A DNA stretch of 64,000 nucleotides from Pseudisothecium myosuroides (lineage: Eukaryota; Streptophyta; Bryopsida; Hypnales; Lembophyllaceae): contig OX637293.1 of assembly GCA_951799445.1 (NCBI GenBank), positions 26,722,001 to 26,786,000 of the forward strand, given 5' to 3'. Each line of letters opens with the position of its first letter. Positions within the stretch are counted from its first letter, which is position 1. The position numbers were made by a program, and so were the translations under genes. Shown here piece by piece: positions 10,992 to 23,093 of the stretch. A model generated the notes under the pieces. The model searched no databases. It saw only the letters and a list, made by a program, of their open reading frames with translations, and was not told where the DNA came from.

Positions 10992-12565
10992 TTACACCGA
11001 ACACAAGGAAGGGTGGTATAATTTGTAGCTTTCGAAACGTAGCTCCATGAATCTCTCGGGGATCTCGAAGCGCTCCCTGTTGAGCAGGTTGTAGCAAACG
11101 ACGGTTCCGGATTGACGGTGCGGGTCGGCGAAGTAAAGGAAGGAGCCCTGTCCCAGCGGCACATGGCCGTGCACGCCATGGCTGGCGCCTGGCGGCAGCA
11201 AGTCCACGTCCACCCATGTCTGCGTCTGCTCGTCCAGCTGCTGCACTGATGGCCGGAACGTGGCCACGGTGGAAAACGAAACCAGTGCCAGCCGCCCGTG
11301 CAGCTCCATGAACTTCTTGGCGCCCACCTCACTCGCCAATGGCGCTTCAAACCTGCAGCCCAGACCCCGAGAATACATCCCAATTCATATGGTTAGCGAA
11401 CGAGTAAGCGACACCGCGACTACGCTCCCCGCATGAACAACGATGTTATGAGCTTTGCAAATCAATCCCGACAGTAAGTTCGTCAATAAGGAGAAGTGGA
11501 CGACGTAGAAACTGCATGTATAGTTACTTCGGCTTACAACAAGGAACTGTAGCAGTTCCAAGTTGTCCAATTGCAACCTATAATCGAAACTTGAGTCTTA
11601 CGATCGAGTCAAGATCTTCCAGCTGCTGCAGGTCCTTGGACATCACGTAGAGCTGCAATTTGCCGTTTGAACAAATACGAACATAGTCTGTGGCGTAAGT
11701 CGATTGGACGCTCTTCCCAATTCAAATTAAATATCGATCGACACCCTGACATGATCGACACCCTACTGAATGGGATTTAAAGGAAAGTAATCTTGAATGT
11801 ACAATACAGTACAGAGGAGCCAGCTCACCTGGAGAAGACTTTTCGGGAGAGGTCGAAAGAAACGCCGTGTCGCCGACTCACGTTCACGCCCTGCGGCAAG
11901 TGCGAGCGCTCGGAGCCGATGTAGTGCATGCAGCCGTTAACGTAAACGCTGCGGTAAATGGATTCCAGCGTCGTGTCTTCGTAGTACGTGGTCCAGGTGT
12001 CCGCCGTGGAGTCGTAGAGCGCGCCTGCCAAGCGCCGATGGCCGGCGGGGTGGTGGTGGATCTGCGTGAACAAGATCTGGAACTGGTTGGGCCCGCCCGC
12101 CAGAACGATGACATTGACGCAGCCCGAGGTGCGAATGTCGGGCGGCAGGCTGGGCAGGATGCGCCAAAGCTTGGTGATGGGGTTGCACACCAGCAGCCGG
12201 GTGGATCCCGTTTCGTCGGACTTGCGCTTGCCCAGGTTGCCCTTGAACAGCAGCAGCCCGCCACCCGTGGCGCGCAGGCAATGGATCTGGAACACGGGCG
12301 ACTTCTTCCAGATGAAGAGCTCGTGCCACTGCTTCAGCGCCGGGTTGAAGGCGGCGATGGCTTGGTACCGCTTGATGCACACCAGCAAGTACGGCGTCTG
12401 CGAGTTCCTCACGCACACGATGCGATCCGTGAAGTGCTTGGCCACCAACAGTTCCTTCCATTTCTTGCACACCTCACGCAGGCGCGGGATGACGTTCGTG
12501 GGCAAGCGCGCGAGCACGTCCAGCAGCTGCTCCTGCGGGAGCCGACTCCAGATTTCGGGATCCAT
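10992..12565 (-). CDS. F-box protein, kelch/F-box-associated type
   Basis: Predicted substrate receptor of an SCF E3 ubiquitin ligase; the N-terminal F-box would bind SKP1. Model: exon 1 12565-11829, exon 2 11710-11602, exon 3 11352-10992, about 400 residues, normal for the class. The F-box is about residues 5-44 (IWSRLPQEQLLDVLARLP, then REVCKKWKELL). A beta-propeller-like region follows with typical blades: FNPALKQWHEL, LLVCNPITKLWRILPSLP, YDSTADTWTTYYED, VSFDLSRKVFS, ICSNGKLQLYVMSKDL and VQQLDEQTQTWVDVDLLPPG. The closest well-known type is the plant At5g15710-like F-box group. An ATG ten codons upstream (12595) is also in frame, but a splice acceptor (TTGCAG) lies between them, so 12565 is preferred. 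Exons are much more GC-rich than their surroundings. Exon 1 to 2 joins in phase with a weak acceptor; exon 2 to 3 does not (phase 0 to phase 2), so a small exon is missing or the gene is disrupted. Confidence 0.82.
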
Positions 12566-14688
12566 TTTAATACCTGCAACTTCATTCCATTCCAATCCAC
12601 GGGACTAACATCAAATGGCAATTGAACATGATGATTGGGACGTGATTAGGAAAATTTGAAATATTCAAATCTGGACAACGAAACGACTATCTTCATTAAT
12701 AAATACTTCTGCGTGATATCCTTGAATGGAGCGACCCAGTTCGAGTATTGATCAGAATGTACAGCCTGACATTCATACATACGAATGAGTACTATAAACA
12801 ACTTAGATAGGAAAATGGGAAACATTGAAATCTGGACCCTACCTCACAGTCTTCGGAGTGCTAACCATCTAGATCAGTTGATGTCATGTAGAGCCAGACA
12901 TTTATATATAAAAATTAGAACTTACAGCTTCGACCCACGTTGTTGACTGCATCCATAAAAAATTACGCGTCCGATTTCTGTCGAATGTGGTCACTGGAAA
13001 AGAGAAGGAAAAAGCTCTATTCACTGCTCCGTATTGGATTGAGACATCCAACTACTGCAACTAGTTAAGTAAGGAGATATGATTAAAAGGTACGGATGCC
13101 ACAACCAGGGCATATTCGGTATTGAAAAATTGTAAATTAGAATATTTATATTGCTGCCATCCCGACTCTAGTCTAGCCTAGTGCATGGAATTGTCCTCAC
13201 CACCAGACCCTAGCTAGCTAGTAAGACAATCAAGCAATCAATCCACCTCTCTCGATCCCTGTGAGGATTCGTATTAAGTACGAATCGGACTCCCCTGATA
13301 CCTTGGCAGACCAATTCAACCAATAGTTTGCGATCTCACTCATCCACCAGGCTGTAAGTTCTCGATTTCTTGAATTTATCCACGCCGCCCAATGCAGCTG
13401 GAGGTTCAATTTTCGTCGCCTCTAAATCCACCAACAACCCCACCTTCCGCGAGATTGGCTGCCGCCATCGACTGATCCAAATTGGAATTTTATTCGGAAA
13501 GGGCGGGCTTGATTGCGAATCCAGACCTCACCATTACTTCCACGCTACCGTCGTGGAGTGCACTGATTCGCTCCTCATTCAGAGAACTACTACGGCGACC
13601 CGAATTAGTTATCACCGTCTACGGAAACAGAAGGAGCCCGAAATATTTTCGATAAGCATCAAAACAGTTATCGATAACACAGCACCAGGGAAAACGAAGA
13701 CGAGATAGAAGAAGAGTACGTGAAGGTTCAATAGTTCAATCACCGACCGAATGAATCCCAAGATTCGAAGGCAGCTCCCGAGATCAGAGCGATCGCCATG
13801 CCATGGCTACAAATTCGCGACAAGAGAGATGATGGATCGAAACTAATAGAACGTTCTATGAAACGTTCAACCCACGTGTACCCCACATGGGTTTGTGCAG
13901 TAGTAATTAAGCGATACCCTAACGAACAGCGATATGATGCTTCTAGTTGAAGTCACCGAATGCAAGGACGACGACGTGCCCGGGAGAAACATCAATTCGT
14001 TGATTTGGGGAAGAGCTCGTCACTAACTAATATAGGGTTCCATTCAAAGGAACTCTGGACAAACCCCTACGCGGTCAGTGAATGTGACAGGGCCACGCAT
14101 CCGTACCTACATACACGCCAGCTCAATATTCCAGCTCTCACCCCCCAAAAGGGTGGCCTATTGCTTTTCGCATGCTCAGACACAAATCAATCAATTGCGC
14201 GCAACTGCAGGATCACACCGCCAATCCAAAATCGGTTGCTTGGGGGTGCAGATGTCGTGGGGAGGAAAGTGCAGGGATCAATTGCAGCGGTACCTGAAAG
14301 CTGGAAAGAACAATGCCATACGACGGGCGGGCCAGAACTTGCTTCGACATCACACGCTGCAGATCGCCTTACAGTGAGAGAACCCAACTAGTTGGCCCAA
14401 GAACACAGCATAGCCTGCTGGGTGCCGCGTCCGCAAAGCTGTGGCTGCGCCGGCGGCGGCGACTCGACCACAACGAAGACAAACGAAACAGAAGAACGAC
14501 AAAAAAATATAAAAAAATCAGCACTACACCCACTCTGTATCTCTCTCCTCTCTCTTTCTTTCTGTCTGTCGCTCTCTCACCCGTCTTCAATCTCCATCGT
14601 CACAAGAACACCACCCAGTTATCAATACCGACCAAGCCACCCCCTTCTGACTATTCTCTTCCCCCCAAACGCCAAACTTCTCGAATAG
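12566..14688. other. Upstream/intergenic DNA with CT-rich tract
   Basis: Lies 5' of the minus-strand F-box gene and probably contains its promoter and any 5' UTR. It is moderately GC-rich, with a CT-rich stretch (about 14540-14580). Open frames at 13370-13708 and 13960-14391 show no conserved-looking composition. No RNA gene seen. Confidence 0.4.
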
Positions 14689-15600
14689 GACGACGTTGTT
14701 AATAAGTTGGCCCTTGCTGCTGCGGCAACCGCAGCCCTGGAGCTTTTCAGCAACTGAAAATGGAGTGACCCTCTCTCACTTTCTCTTTCTCTTTCTCTTT
14801 CTCTTTATCTCGCTCGCTGTCTCTATGTGTCTCTATGTAAGGGTGAGTGTGAGTCTCTCGAGATTACACCCCACCCCACCCCACCCCACCGGCGTCTGCT
14901 ACAAGCTATCTAGAGGAGCGCATCGAGGATCTGATACTGCTGGAAGTTAACGGGGGAATGCGAGGGTGAGGACTGAGGAGACGACGGTGCCCGCCCACCT
15001 GGAAAAGATGCGTGGACGTATCCACATGATTGCTAGCTACCCAGTAGGCTTGCTTGGGAAGGGCCCGCCTCCTCGAGTCCAGGCCCGCACGAGGTTATAT
15101 CCCTCTGTATGTTGCATCGGGAGCGAAGCCCCTGGAGGAAGGGAAGGCCCGAAGCCCAGAAGGACTGAACAGGCGCAGGTAAGTTCCTGACCTGTCCTGG
15201 ACTGCCAGCCAGCCGCTAGAGATTCGAGGCCAGCCAGGCCAGCGCTGCCTGCGACTGATGGCCATGTCTAAGTTCACTTTACTTGACGACGAACTTTACC
15301 TTCCACGACGCCCTGGCTGGCAGGGCAGGGCAGGCGCTAAGTTAAAAGTTCAGTTCAGTTACAGTACAGTACTGTAGTGTGGAGCTGGGCAGCGCGCTTG
15401 CTAACTTCGTCCCAGATTCTCTCGGCTGATCTTTGCAGCGGCTTCGCAAGCACGCTCCCCCACGAACGTGGCCAGACCAGGAGCGACCGACGGAGGAAGA
15501 CGACGGAAGGATGCGTGGGCGGGACCGTGAAAAACTGCGGGCAGAGCGTCCATTAAGTAAGCAAGCAAGCTTAGCTTACTTTTCTGGACGACCGGTGAGA
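14689..15600 (+). other. Possible unassigned short exons
   Basis: Several short segments look protein-like and are bounded by splice-like signals on the plus strand. 14689-14757 follows a long pyrimidine tract and TAG and reads DDVVNKLALAAAATAALELF, then SN-stop. 14914-14965 reads GAG CGC ATC GAG GAT CTG... and ends at GG|GTGAGG. A segment ending at 15178 has a consensus GTAAGT donor. A segment starting at 15439 after TTTGCAG reads RLRKHAPPRTWPDQER. The first ends in a stop, so they cannot all belong to one transcript. No family recognised. Confidence 0.25.
14760..14895. repeat. CTTT/CTCTTT and CCCCA simple repeats
   Basis: TTTCTC-type repeats at about 14775-14810 and CCCCA units at about 14868-14890. 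Low-complexity DNA; a pyrimidine tract of this kind could be 5' UTR of an unidentified transcript. Confidence 0.7.
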
Positions 15601-15890
15601 TCTGCTCAAATCTGGGCGGGTTGGGTGGCCCTCCAAGGCCCAAGGGATTGATGCCTCCCCGGGATTCCTGACTGGTGAACTTCATTTGCAGAACTGAAGT
15701 TCTCCGAATGTTCAAAGTGACCCACCCTCCTCACACGTTTCTACGCCGGCTGAGGCTCCGTCCAATGGAGGTCCCAACGAGGAGGGGAGGGGCTTTGCAC
15801 TGAGCCTACGCCTATACGGACGACCCTGTGAGTGCCCATCGAGGTCACTGGCGCCAACTCAACGTCGGGGCTGGCTTGGGTGGGGTGCAT

Positions 15891-16070
15891 TAAAAAAAAT
15901 CTTGGATGAAATCGCCAAATTGTGGATGAAAATAGAATTAGAGACATGTGATATGTGCTAATGTAATATTTTCTATCCAATATGTGGATGAATGCTGAAA
16001 TCTGGAGCAGCACTACAACATTTGATATTGCCACTTTGGCACTTCATAAAAAATGAAGAAGAAAAAACCT
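15891..16070. repeat. Dispersed repeat, copy A
   Basis: About 175 bp starting TCTTGGATGAAAT, closely matching 49552-49728 in the same orientation (shared GACATGTGATATGTGCTAAT, ATATTTTCTATCCAATATG, TGGATGAATGCTGAAAT and GGCACTTCATAAAAA). Both copies follow an A-run. Non-coding; class unknown. Confidence 0.75.
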
Positions 16071-16166
16071 GGTGGGTATTTATATGCACAACGCTACTTG
16101 GCTCCCTCTTATGTCCATTTGCACCAATTTTCAATCAATTGGGGATTACCAGGGTTGCCATATCGA

Positions 16167-16640
16167 CTAGTATACCCTTCAGATGCCACAATATAATAAA
16201 TCCATTTTTTAATTCATTAAAAAAAATTGAAATTCAATAACTTTCACACTATAGGTCCAAATGCCACAAAACAAAGCCCGCAACCCTCCTTGGAGAGAGC
16301 TTTCGAAAGGTACCAAGAATGTGATAGGAGGACCCACAGTCTAAGAGATCTCATTATAACAACAAAACAAACATCTTGGATGCTTGTATGAACACCTTAA
16401 ATGAGGTTGTTTGCTTATTTGTTATGGTGAGATTTGTGGAACTGTAAATCCTCCGGACACGTTTTTGATATTGTGGGAAAGCTCTTTGTGAGGAAGGGTG
16501 CATGGGCTTTGTTTCGTGGTGTTTGGACCTACAATGTGAATGTTATTGAATTTCAAAGTTCTTATTTATGAATTAAAAATTAGAAAATTACTTTTATTTT
16601 TATTTTATTATGGCAACGGCACATGGCACATCATATATAG
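16167..16640. mobile_element. Foldback element related to 55.9-56.5 kb repeats
   Basis: The left and right halves are imperfect inverted copies: GAAATTCAATAACTTTCACA and TAGGTCCAAATGCCAC near 16225-16275 face GTGTTTGGACCTACAATGTG and TTATTGAATTTC near 16528-16555. The same unit (AAAGCTC, GGGTGCATGGGCTTTGTTTC, GTTTGGACCTA) recurs at 55950-56440. Terminus AGTATACCC resembles GGGTATACTAG near 56260. Non-coding; ends approximate. Confidence 0.55.
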
Positions 16641-17151
16641 TTATGATGATAATTATGATGATAATGCAATCATTTTCTATTGGCTAGAGAAGTATTAGTT
16701 GAGGGGATTTAAAAGTTGAAATAATTGTAACATGTTTTGAAAATAATCATGAAATTCACTTTGTAATACTACTATTTGTAGACAAAATTCATCTAATCTA
16801 CATAAATATGGTCCAATTATCATCTAAAAATATCATCCATAAGTACACAAGTACCATTAAAGAAAAAACATATCAAATTTGTCTTCTCAACTACATTGAC
16901 ATTGATGTGTCCTATTAGCATGTGTGATACTAATTTAGCAAAGTCACTCTATTTAATCTCTAAAGTCCCAAGTCCCTTTTTCTATAAAAAAAAACACACA
17001 CTTAAAACTAACATTTCTATTGCAAAGAGCAAAAAAAATTACAAATTTCTTTTTTGGCATATCTAATTATATGATCTTGCACTAGACTGGTATAAGAATG
17101 TAGGGAAGAATTTTCATAAACTTTCACAATGTAGATTGTAAGTTATTTGCA
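16641..17151. other. AT-rich DNA, nothing recognised
   Basis: No open frame, inverted repeat or RNA gene could be supported in this stretch. Confidence 0.5.
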
Positions 17152-18342
17152 TTTAAACCCTAAAAGCCCATCATTAGAAAAAATTCAGCCCTCGGGAGGG
17201 CCGCGAGTTCTGGACCCCCCGAGTGCATTTAGGGAGGAATTCAACTGCTACTGACGTGGCACTACTTGTGCCACGTCAACGACATGTCAGGTTTTCATAT
17301 TTTTTCATATTCTTTTTTTTTTTTAATTCTTATTTTTTTTAAATATTTTTTTATTTTCCTGTAATTGCACTGCGGGGCGCCAAAAATCAAATCCTTAACG
17401 GCCCTCCACAGGGCTCAGATTTTTTCTAATGTGTCCCTTCGGGGGACAAATGCGATTTTGGTCATGTACCTTTTTGCAACCACGTTTATAATATTTTCTG
17501 AAAATTTTAATGGAGGTGGAAAATGGGAAGACCTACATGGGGACATAATTTTTTTCACAATCGGTGCCTGGGAACAACAGTTATGCCATTTCTTGGAATG
17601 CGTGGGGACGGGGGGCAGCAAAAAAAATTTGCAAAATTTTGAAATTTTTTTTAAATATTTTTTTTCTCATAGATTATATTTTTGTCTATCTGGAAAGCTT
17701 TGATTCGTTTCATTTGGATTTGTTATGAGGAAGTTATGGACATTCTTGTTTTTCGGGCAGTTAGAGCATCTTCTTGAAAAAATAACTTGTAGGATTCATT
17801 TCTAAATGCTATTTTTGCAATTTTTCAAAAATAAATAAATCTCATGGTTTATTTTACTTGCTAGAACAATCTCACCATTGGGATTAGTGTATTTTAATTC
17901 CATCTAAAATATATTAATATTTTAGATTTTCCTTTTATCTCGTACCTACTTCTACTTAACAATTTTTTTAGGAATGATAATTAAGTTTTTTTGAATATTT
18001 TTTTTTCCCTTAGACTCTCAACTCAATTATCCACCTCAAAGATTTAAAGCTCAACACTCTAGAGTGCAAAAATTTTAAGTTAAAAATGTTCAAAGTCAAA
18101 AAATCCAGTCCCGCAATGTGCTGAAATACTTGTTTTCTCCACTTTAAACACAGATATCTTGCAATCTGAGTGGTCAAAAATTCTGAAATTTTTTCCACAC
18201 ATTTTTATACTAGTTAGGTGTAAGTTCCTACGGTTAAATGTGCAAAAAAAAACATTTTTCAATTTTTTTTATTGTTTGCTATAGAAATGGCAGTTTTCAG
18301 TGTTTTTTGGCAGAACAAAGGCCTTGGGCCTTTAGGGGTTAA
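17152..18342. mobile_element. TTAA-family element, older copy
   Basis: The 3' 900 bp match the 29739-30664 element (GTCCCTTCGGGGGAC, TCGGTGCCTGGGAA, GTTATGGACATTCTTGTTTTTC, CAATCTCACCATTGGGATTA, ending GCCTTGGGCCTTTAGGGG then TTAA at 18339-18342). The 5' limit is unclear. TTTAAACCCTAAAAGCCC at 17152 fits the terminal consensus, but a second TTAA start at 17395 (TTAACGGCCC) is nearer the position expected from the homologous length. The interval 17160-17395 may be extra or inserted sequence. Confidence 0.7.
17252..17278. promoter_or_regulatory. Palindrome of two ACGT-core (bZIP-type) sites
   Basis: TGACGTGGCA at 17252-17261 and TGCCACGTCA at 17269-17278 are exact inverted complements with a 7 bp spacer. 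TGACGTGGC is a plant C-box/G-box hybrid of the kind bound by bZIP factors. It sits inside or beside a transposon, far from any gene seen here, so a regulatory role is only a possibility. Confidence 0.35.
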
Positions 18343-18605
18343 AATAAGTAAAGATGGATTTTGAACATGTTTCTTGACTAGATTATTTGACTTTAAAATA
18401 AAAGTTTTGACACAAAATCTTTTGATGTCAAAGATTTGAGTTGAAAGTCTTGGGGAAAAAAAATTTAAGAATCATTTTCATTCTTTAAAAATTTGTTAAA
18501 TAGAAGTTGTACAAAATTGAAGGCTCTCCCATTTTTTTTGCTGGAGACGTGCACAATGCATGTGGACGCTACATTCTCTCACTTTTTCTATTGTTTTGAA
18601 CTTGA

Positions 18606-18788
18606 TAATTGTTTGTATTCAATTGTGATTTGGCAGGAGTTTGTGATTCAAAGTACTTTGTCAATTTGGTAATTGTTTGTATTCAATTGTGATTCGGCAA
18701 GACTTTGTGAGTCAAAATATTTTGTGAACTTAGTAATTGTTTGTATTCAATTGTGATTTGGCAGGACTTTGTGATTCAAAGTACTATG
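18606..18788. repeat. Tandem repeat, period 64 bp, about 3 units
   Basis: Units begin TAATTGTTTGTATTCAATTG at 18606, 18670 and 18734. Each continues with TGATTYGGCARGA and TTTGTGAKTCAAA. Non-coding. Confidence 0.85.
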
Positions 18789-20923
18789 TGGTATTGGCTT
18801 AATTCTGTAATTGAAGTTTGTGCTTAGAAATTGCATTAGTTTGTGCTTGAAATTCATTTTACATTGTAATTGGAAGTATTGCGTGTATGAATCAACTTTG
18901 GCTTAGTCATTTGCAGTTTGTTTTAGAACACCGTTCCAAAATCTAACTTATAATTTTCACAGTAGGAGTTTGCTTTTCAAAATAGTTCCAAATTCAAACT
19001 TTTGGCTTTTACAATAGCACTTTACTTTCGAAACCAAAACCAAATTGAAAATGGTTTGTGCTTGCAGCTTGTTCTAAGTTCAAAGTCCTCAGTGCTTGAA
19101 TCCAATGTTTGAATCCAACGTTCAAAATGTTGTATTTCTAATGAATATAGGATACCCAAAAATAATGTAAATTTTTTTTCTTAATGAAGTATAAGGTACA
19201 AGCAATTACCCAAATTGAAAAATTTAGGTAAATATAGCCATATGAAAATTTCCAAAATTTACCTACATAGCCCCTATGTAATAGGGACTCGGTTGCATGG
19301 TACCTACAAACATACTACATAGTCCCTCCCCCCTCGAGATTGAAGGAAAAACTAAATCCGCATTAATAATTAGCTCTAAGATGGAATTGAAACACACTAA
19401 TTCCAACATTTGGTGTGATTGTTCTAGCAAGCATACTAAACCTTGTGGAACTTCTTCTTTTTTAAATTGTGAAAATTGAGTTTAAAATTGAATCTAATAT
19501 ATTATTTTCTTAAGAAGTTTCTATCATTGCCCACAAAACAAGAAGCTCCATAATTTTCACATGACTAATTCAAATAGATTGAATCAAAGCTATCCTTGTA
19601 GACAAAAATATAATCTATGAGCAAAAAGTTTTAAATTAGTTTCAAGTTTTGTAGATATTTTTGTGCCTAATCTCCTAAATTTTGAGCTTATTGTGGCATA
19701 AATTTTTCTCTATGGCACTAATTGAAATAAAAATATATTCTCGTACAGCTAATGTTATTTTCTATCTTAAGAAAAAAATTCAAAAAATCACATCAAGAAT
19801 TGAGGTTACACAAGCCTATCCAAAGTCCATTTTGTCCCCCATAGTAACAATGGGTCTTTAGGGATTAAACCTAGTGCAAGTTGGAATATTAATGGACTTA
19901 TAACAATTTTCACAAAAATAGAAAAAAAATTAGTGATTCTACTTTTCGACCTTCATCAATAGGACAAATCGATGTACGTGGCAAGAAACATCAAATTTTA
20001 GGACAAAAAAATGGTTGCATCCATCCCATTGTTTGTTTATTGCATCAAATTGATATATTTCAAAAGTCCTTCAATCAATAGAAAGTGAATTAAGTGAAAA
20101 CTCCATATATTAAATAAGCCACCTTAGTGCAGCCTCTTGAATGACCTTATTTTTTATGCCACTCAAGAAATGGCTTCATCATGGCCATGTAGTATATTTG
20201 AGTCTGTCTTTTCTTAAATGAAGGAAGCATGTACTTTTGGATGTGACTGACACTTTGGAGATGTGAAAGCAGTGCTCTAGAAATGTGACAATGACTACTT
20301 CGGAGTATTTTATTGGACTCAATAGATTCATGTACTTTTGGATTGTCATTGTTAAAGAATGTGAATAGTCTGGAGCCTCTGCCATTGTAACTTGTTTAAG
20401 TGACCTGATTGAGTTGTCTATCATGAATTGACTATTTGTCAGTTTCAAGTCAATCTAGTGGCACATATGTAATAATTCATACTTTATCATGAAATTATGA
20501 TTTTACTTCCTATCCCTTTATATCTAACATTTTCATATATTAGCCACAAATTGAAACTTCCTCGAGCCCTTCCAAAACTTGGATGAAAATTGTGGCCATA
20601 GTAAAGTAGTTTGTTTATATTCTGCCCATGCTTTAAAAACTGCTCACTCTATTGAACCTCGAATTGTTACCACATGAAATAAAAACAGTCCATTGACAAA
20701 TTGGTTTCAATTTGGGACTAGTGTTGCACAATTTATAGGTGGTTGGGGATTTGAGTTTTATTTGGAAGTAAACAAAATTTCACTATAAGTAAATGGAGTT
20801 AGGAGTGTTGGGAAACTTTATGCCATCTTAGGCAATTATATGCACCACATTGTTCTAATTTAAGGTTTGCATGCCTTCCTTTTTGAACTCCATTCGCACC
20901 ATTGATGGATAATGGTTTGATGT
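18789..20923. other. AT-rich intergenic DNA
   Basis: No gene seen. A lone right terminus of the TTAA family (GGGTCTTTAGGGATTAA) ends at 19868. The 89-codon minus-strand frame at 20179-20448 is not protein-like. Confidence 0.45.
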
Positions 20924-21152
20924 TTAACCCTTAAACGACGGGCCCATAACCATGGAAATCATCTGTTTTGTCACCGTGTGAATTGTTGAATTAAAATAAT
21001 GCAAAAGCACTCATTGGAAGTCAAACTACTGTAAATGATCTTCCCTTTTTCTACAAAATTTGGAGGATGAATAGTTGCATTTCTCTCCTACACAGTTTGA
21101 TTCTCTATCATCCATCGGCCATAGAATGGCTGCGTCGACATTTAAGGGTTAA
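20924..21152. mobile_element. TTAA-family MITE (229 bp)
   Basis: TTAACCCTTAAACGACGG at the left is answered by CGTCGACATTTAAGGGTTAA at the right. Its interior matches 36293-36515 in the opposite orientation (complement of CCATCGGCC/CCATCGGACAC and of the TCTACAGTAATTTGACTTGC block). Confidence 0.75.
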
Positions 21153-21468
21153 TGGTAATACCTATGGACTTCATTAGCACCCTTCTACTACAAGCTTTAG
21201 GAAATCACATGGCCAATTTCGTTTTAAGTCTACAAATTACAAATCCAATTTGCAATGGATGTGTCTCCTTCTCCTTTTTTCCCTGAAAAATTTGTTAGAA
21301 GATGCTTCAATCAACATTGAAGAGATGCTTAGCCCATATACTCTTCAGTCAGTGGTTTTGTGCACCTCCTACCTTATGGTGGCTGATCTTCACTCAGCTC
21401 TTGGCCAACCCTTTTTTATTCCCCCCTTTGTAATTGGAAGAAGCTGCCTGCTCTATTTTGTTTTTTGA

Positions 21469-21472
<4 letters not shown>

Positions 21473-21496
<24 letters not shown>
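21473..21496. repeat. Poly(T) run
   Basis: About 24 consecutive T. Possibly the tail of an inserted retrotranscript on the minus strand, but no adjacent coding remnant was recognised. Confidence 0.8.
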
Positions 21497-21500
<4 letters not shown>

Positions 21501-21684
21501 CATGGACAATTTCCATTGATAGAGGAAACAGTACAGCGGACCAAGGGAATCATCCCCGGCGGCGAAATTTTTTCGTTTTTTTGAATTTTGAACTCCAGCC
21601 ATCTGCTTGGGATGTTCATCATCATCATCAGTTGCCCTTGACGGACTTGAGATAACTTATCTGTCTGTCATCATTTTGTTTGCC

Positions 21685-22710
21685 AAGGGAGGGAGGGAGG
21701 GAGCTGCTGAGGAATGTACACATACAGTATGGGAATGTTATGGGACCCAGCCAGCCTAGCCTCTACAGTACAGTATAAGCTTACCTACAGTACTGTGCTG
21801 TAGAAAGTCTACTGTAGGAAGTAGTAAGTTATGCGTGCCCCTGTGCCCCAATGCCTGGGCTAAATATGATATCTATGATTAGGTGCCTCGAGTCCTGTGA
21901 TCAATATGTCTGATCATGATTTGAAACCTCCGCCACGGGATTGGCTCCGGCGCACAGACCCACATTGATGGCCGGGACGGAGACCGATGGAGTTATGTTA
22001 TGTCAAGAACCTCACCTGCAAGCAGGACAGCCAGACAGAATTGGGAAACAGGGACTCAGGGAGGGAGGGAGGGAGGGAGGGAGGGAGGGAGGAGTGGTGA
22101 CCCACAGGAGGAGGGAAAATCGGGGGCAAGTGCGCGCCCAGTGTTCAGGAAGTTTTTTTTAGTTAGTTTTACCAGCTAATTTCCTCCAATTCCCATATTG
22201 AACCGGTTTTTCAAGTACCCAATCCGGTTATTTTCTCTATTTTTCATTCAAAATAGAATTTTATTCAGACATTTTCATCGATTTTTTGCCGATGTTATTA
22301 AATTGCTACCAATTTTTTTCCCAAATCCACCGGCTAACTTTGAACTAGCCGGCGGTCGATTCTTCCGGAACCTTGAGTGGGCCTACCCGGTTGGTCATGT
22401 GAGGACTCATCCCTTTCTGTCCGTCCGGTACGCCGCAGGACCCCACAAGACGAGAGGAGGCTCCACAAGACGGGGAAGGAGTTGGGACAAACGAACTTCA
22501 GTGGGAAAGTGGGACGGATGGAAGGACGGAACTGGGTGGCAACCAAAGGAAGGAAAGGCGGGTCAATGGAACCTCACTGGACGGACGGACGGACCAGTTC
22601 AGACGGACAAAACAGGACTTAACTTACTGATGGGAGGAGGTGGTTGGCACCGATTGGTGGGGGCTGCTCTGAAGAAGGTGGGTTCAATGAGAGGGGGCCA
22701 GCTATAAGGT
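21685..22710. other. GC- and purine-rich island with GGGA/GAGG and GGAC repeats
   Basis: GGGA tract near 21688-21702, GAGGGAGG tract near 22056-22092, and GGAC units near 22578-22592. Also alternating TACAGTACAGT-type motifs at 21766-21800. A 169-codon plus-strand frame (22198-22707) spans the tract but has skewed composition and no family resemblance. Confidence 0.5.
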
Positions 22711-23093
22711 GAATGTACCCCAAACCGACAATGTTAAGCAATTCAGCATAGTTGGAGGCAACCTTTCCTAAAATTGATATTTTTGTAGTATTAGCGAGTG
22801 AAAATGATGAATATTAAAAAAAAATAGATTTTTCGGATGTGGTATGTAATTTCTATGATTTCTCAAAGTGCGGACTCCCTAGAACACTGGAATTGTCACA
22901 TAGATGCACCCTAAACCGAAATCTGCAGAAATTAGCAGTCAGCGAATCAGAGCTAAGTATGTGTCCTTCAAATTCATCAACAAATCAGAGTTAAACATTT
23001 TTAGGACACATTAACAAATGTCTAAGGACACATTTAGTGGACCTCTAAGGTACAGGAATGGGTATAGGGACGCTTTTGGGTGTTTCTACCTTA
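22705..23093. mobile_element. Possible TA-flanked element
   Basis: TAAGGTGAATGTACCCC at the left and the complement of TAAGGTAGAAACACCC at the right give an imperfect inverted repeat of the AAGGT...ACCTT type. Boundaries are tentative; non-coding. Confidence 0.35.

Noticed and set aside
11867..12625. 252-codon plus-strand open frame
   Set aside because: It is the antisense of the GC-rich F-box exon 1. Minus-strand translation shows the F-box and propeller motifs, so this frame is a composition artefact.
22198..22707. 169-codon plus-strand open frame
   Set aside because: It crosses GGAC and GAGG low-complexity tracts, has skewed composition and shows no domain.
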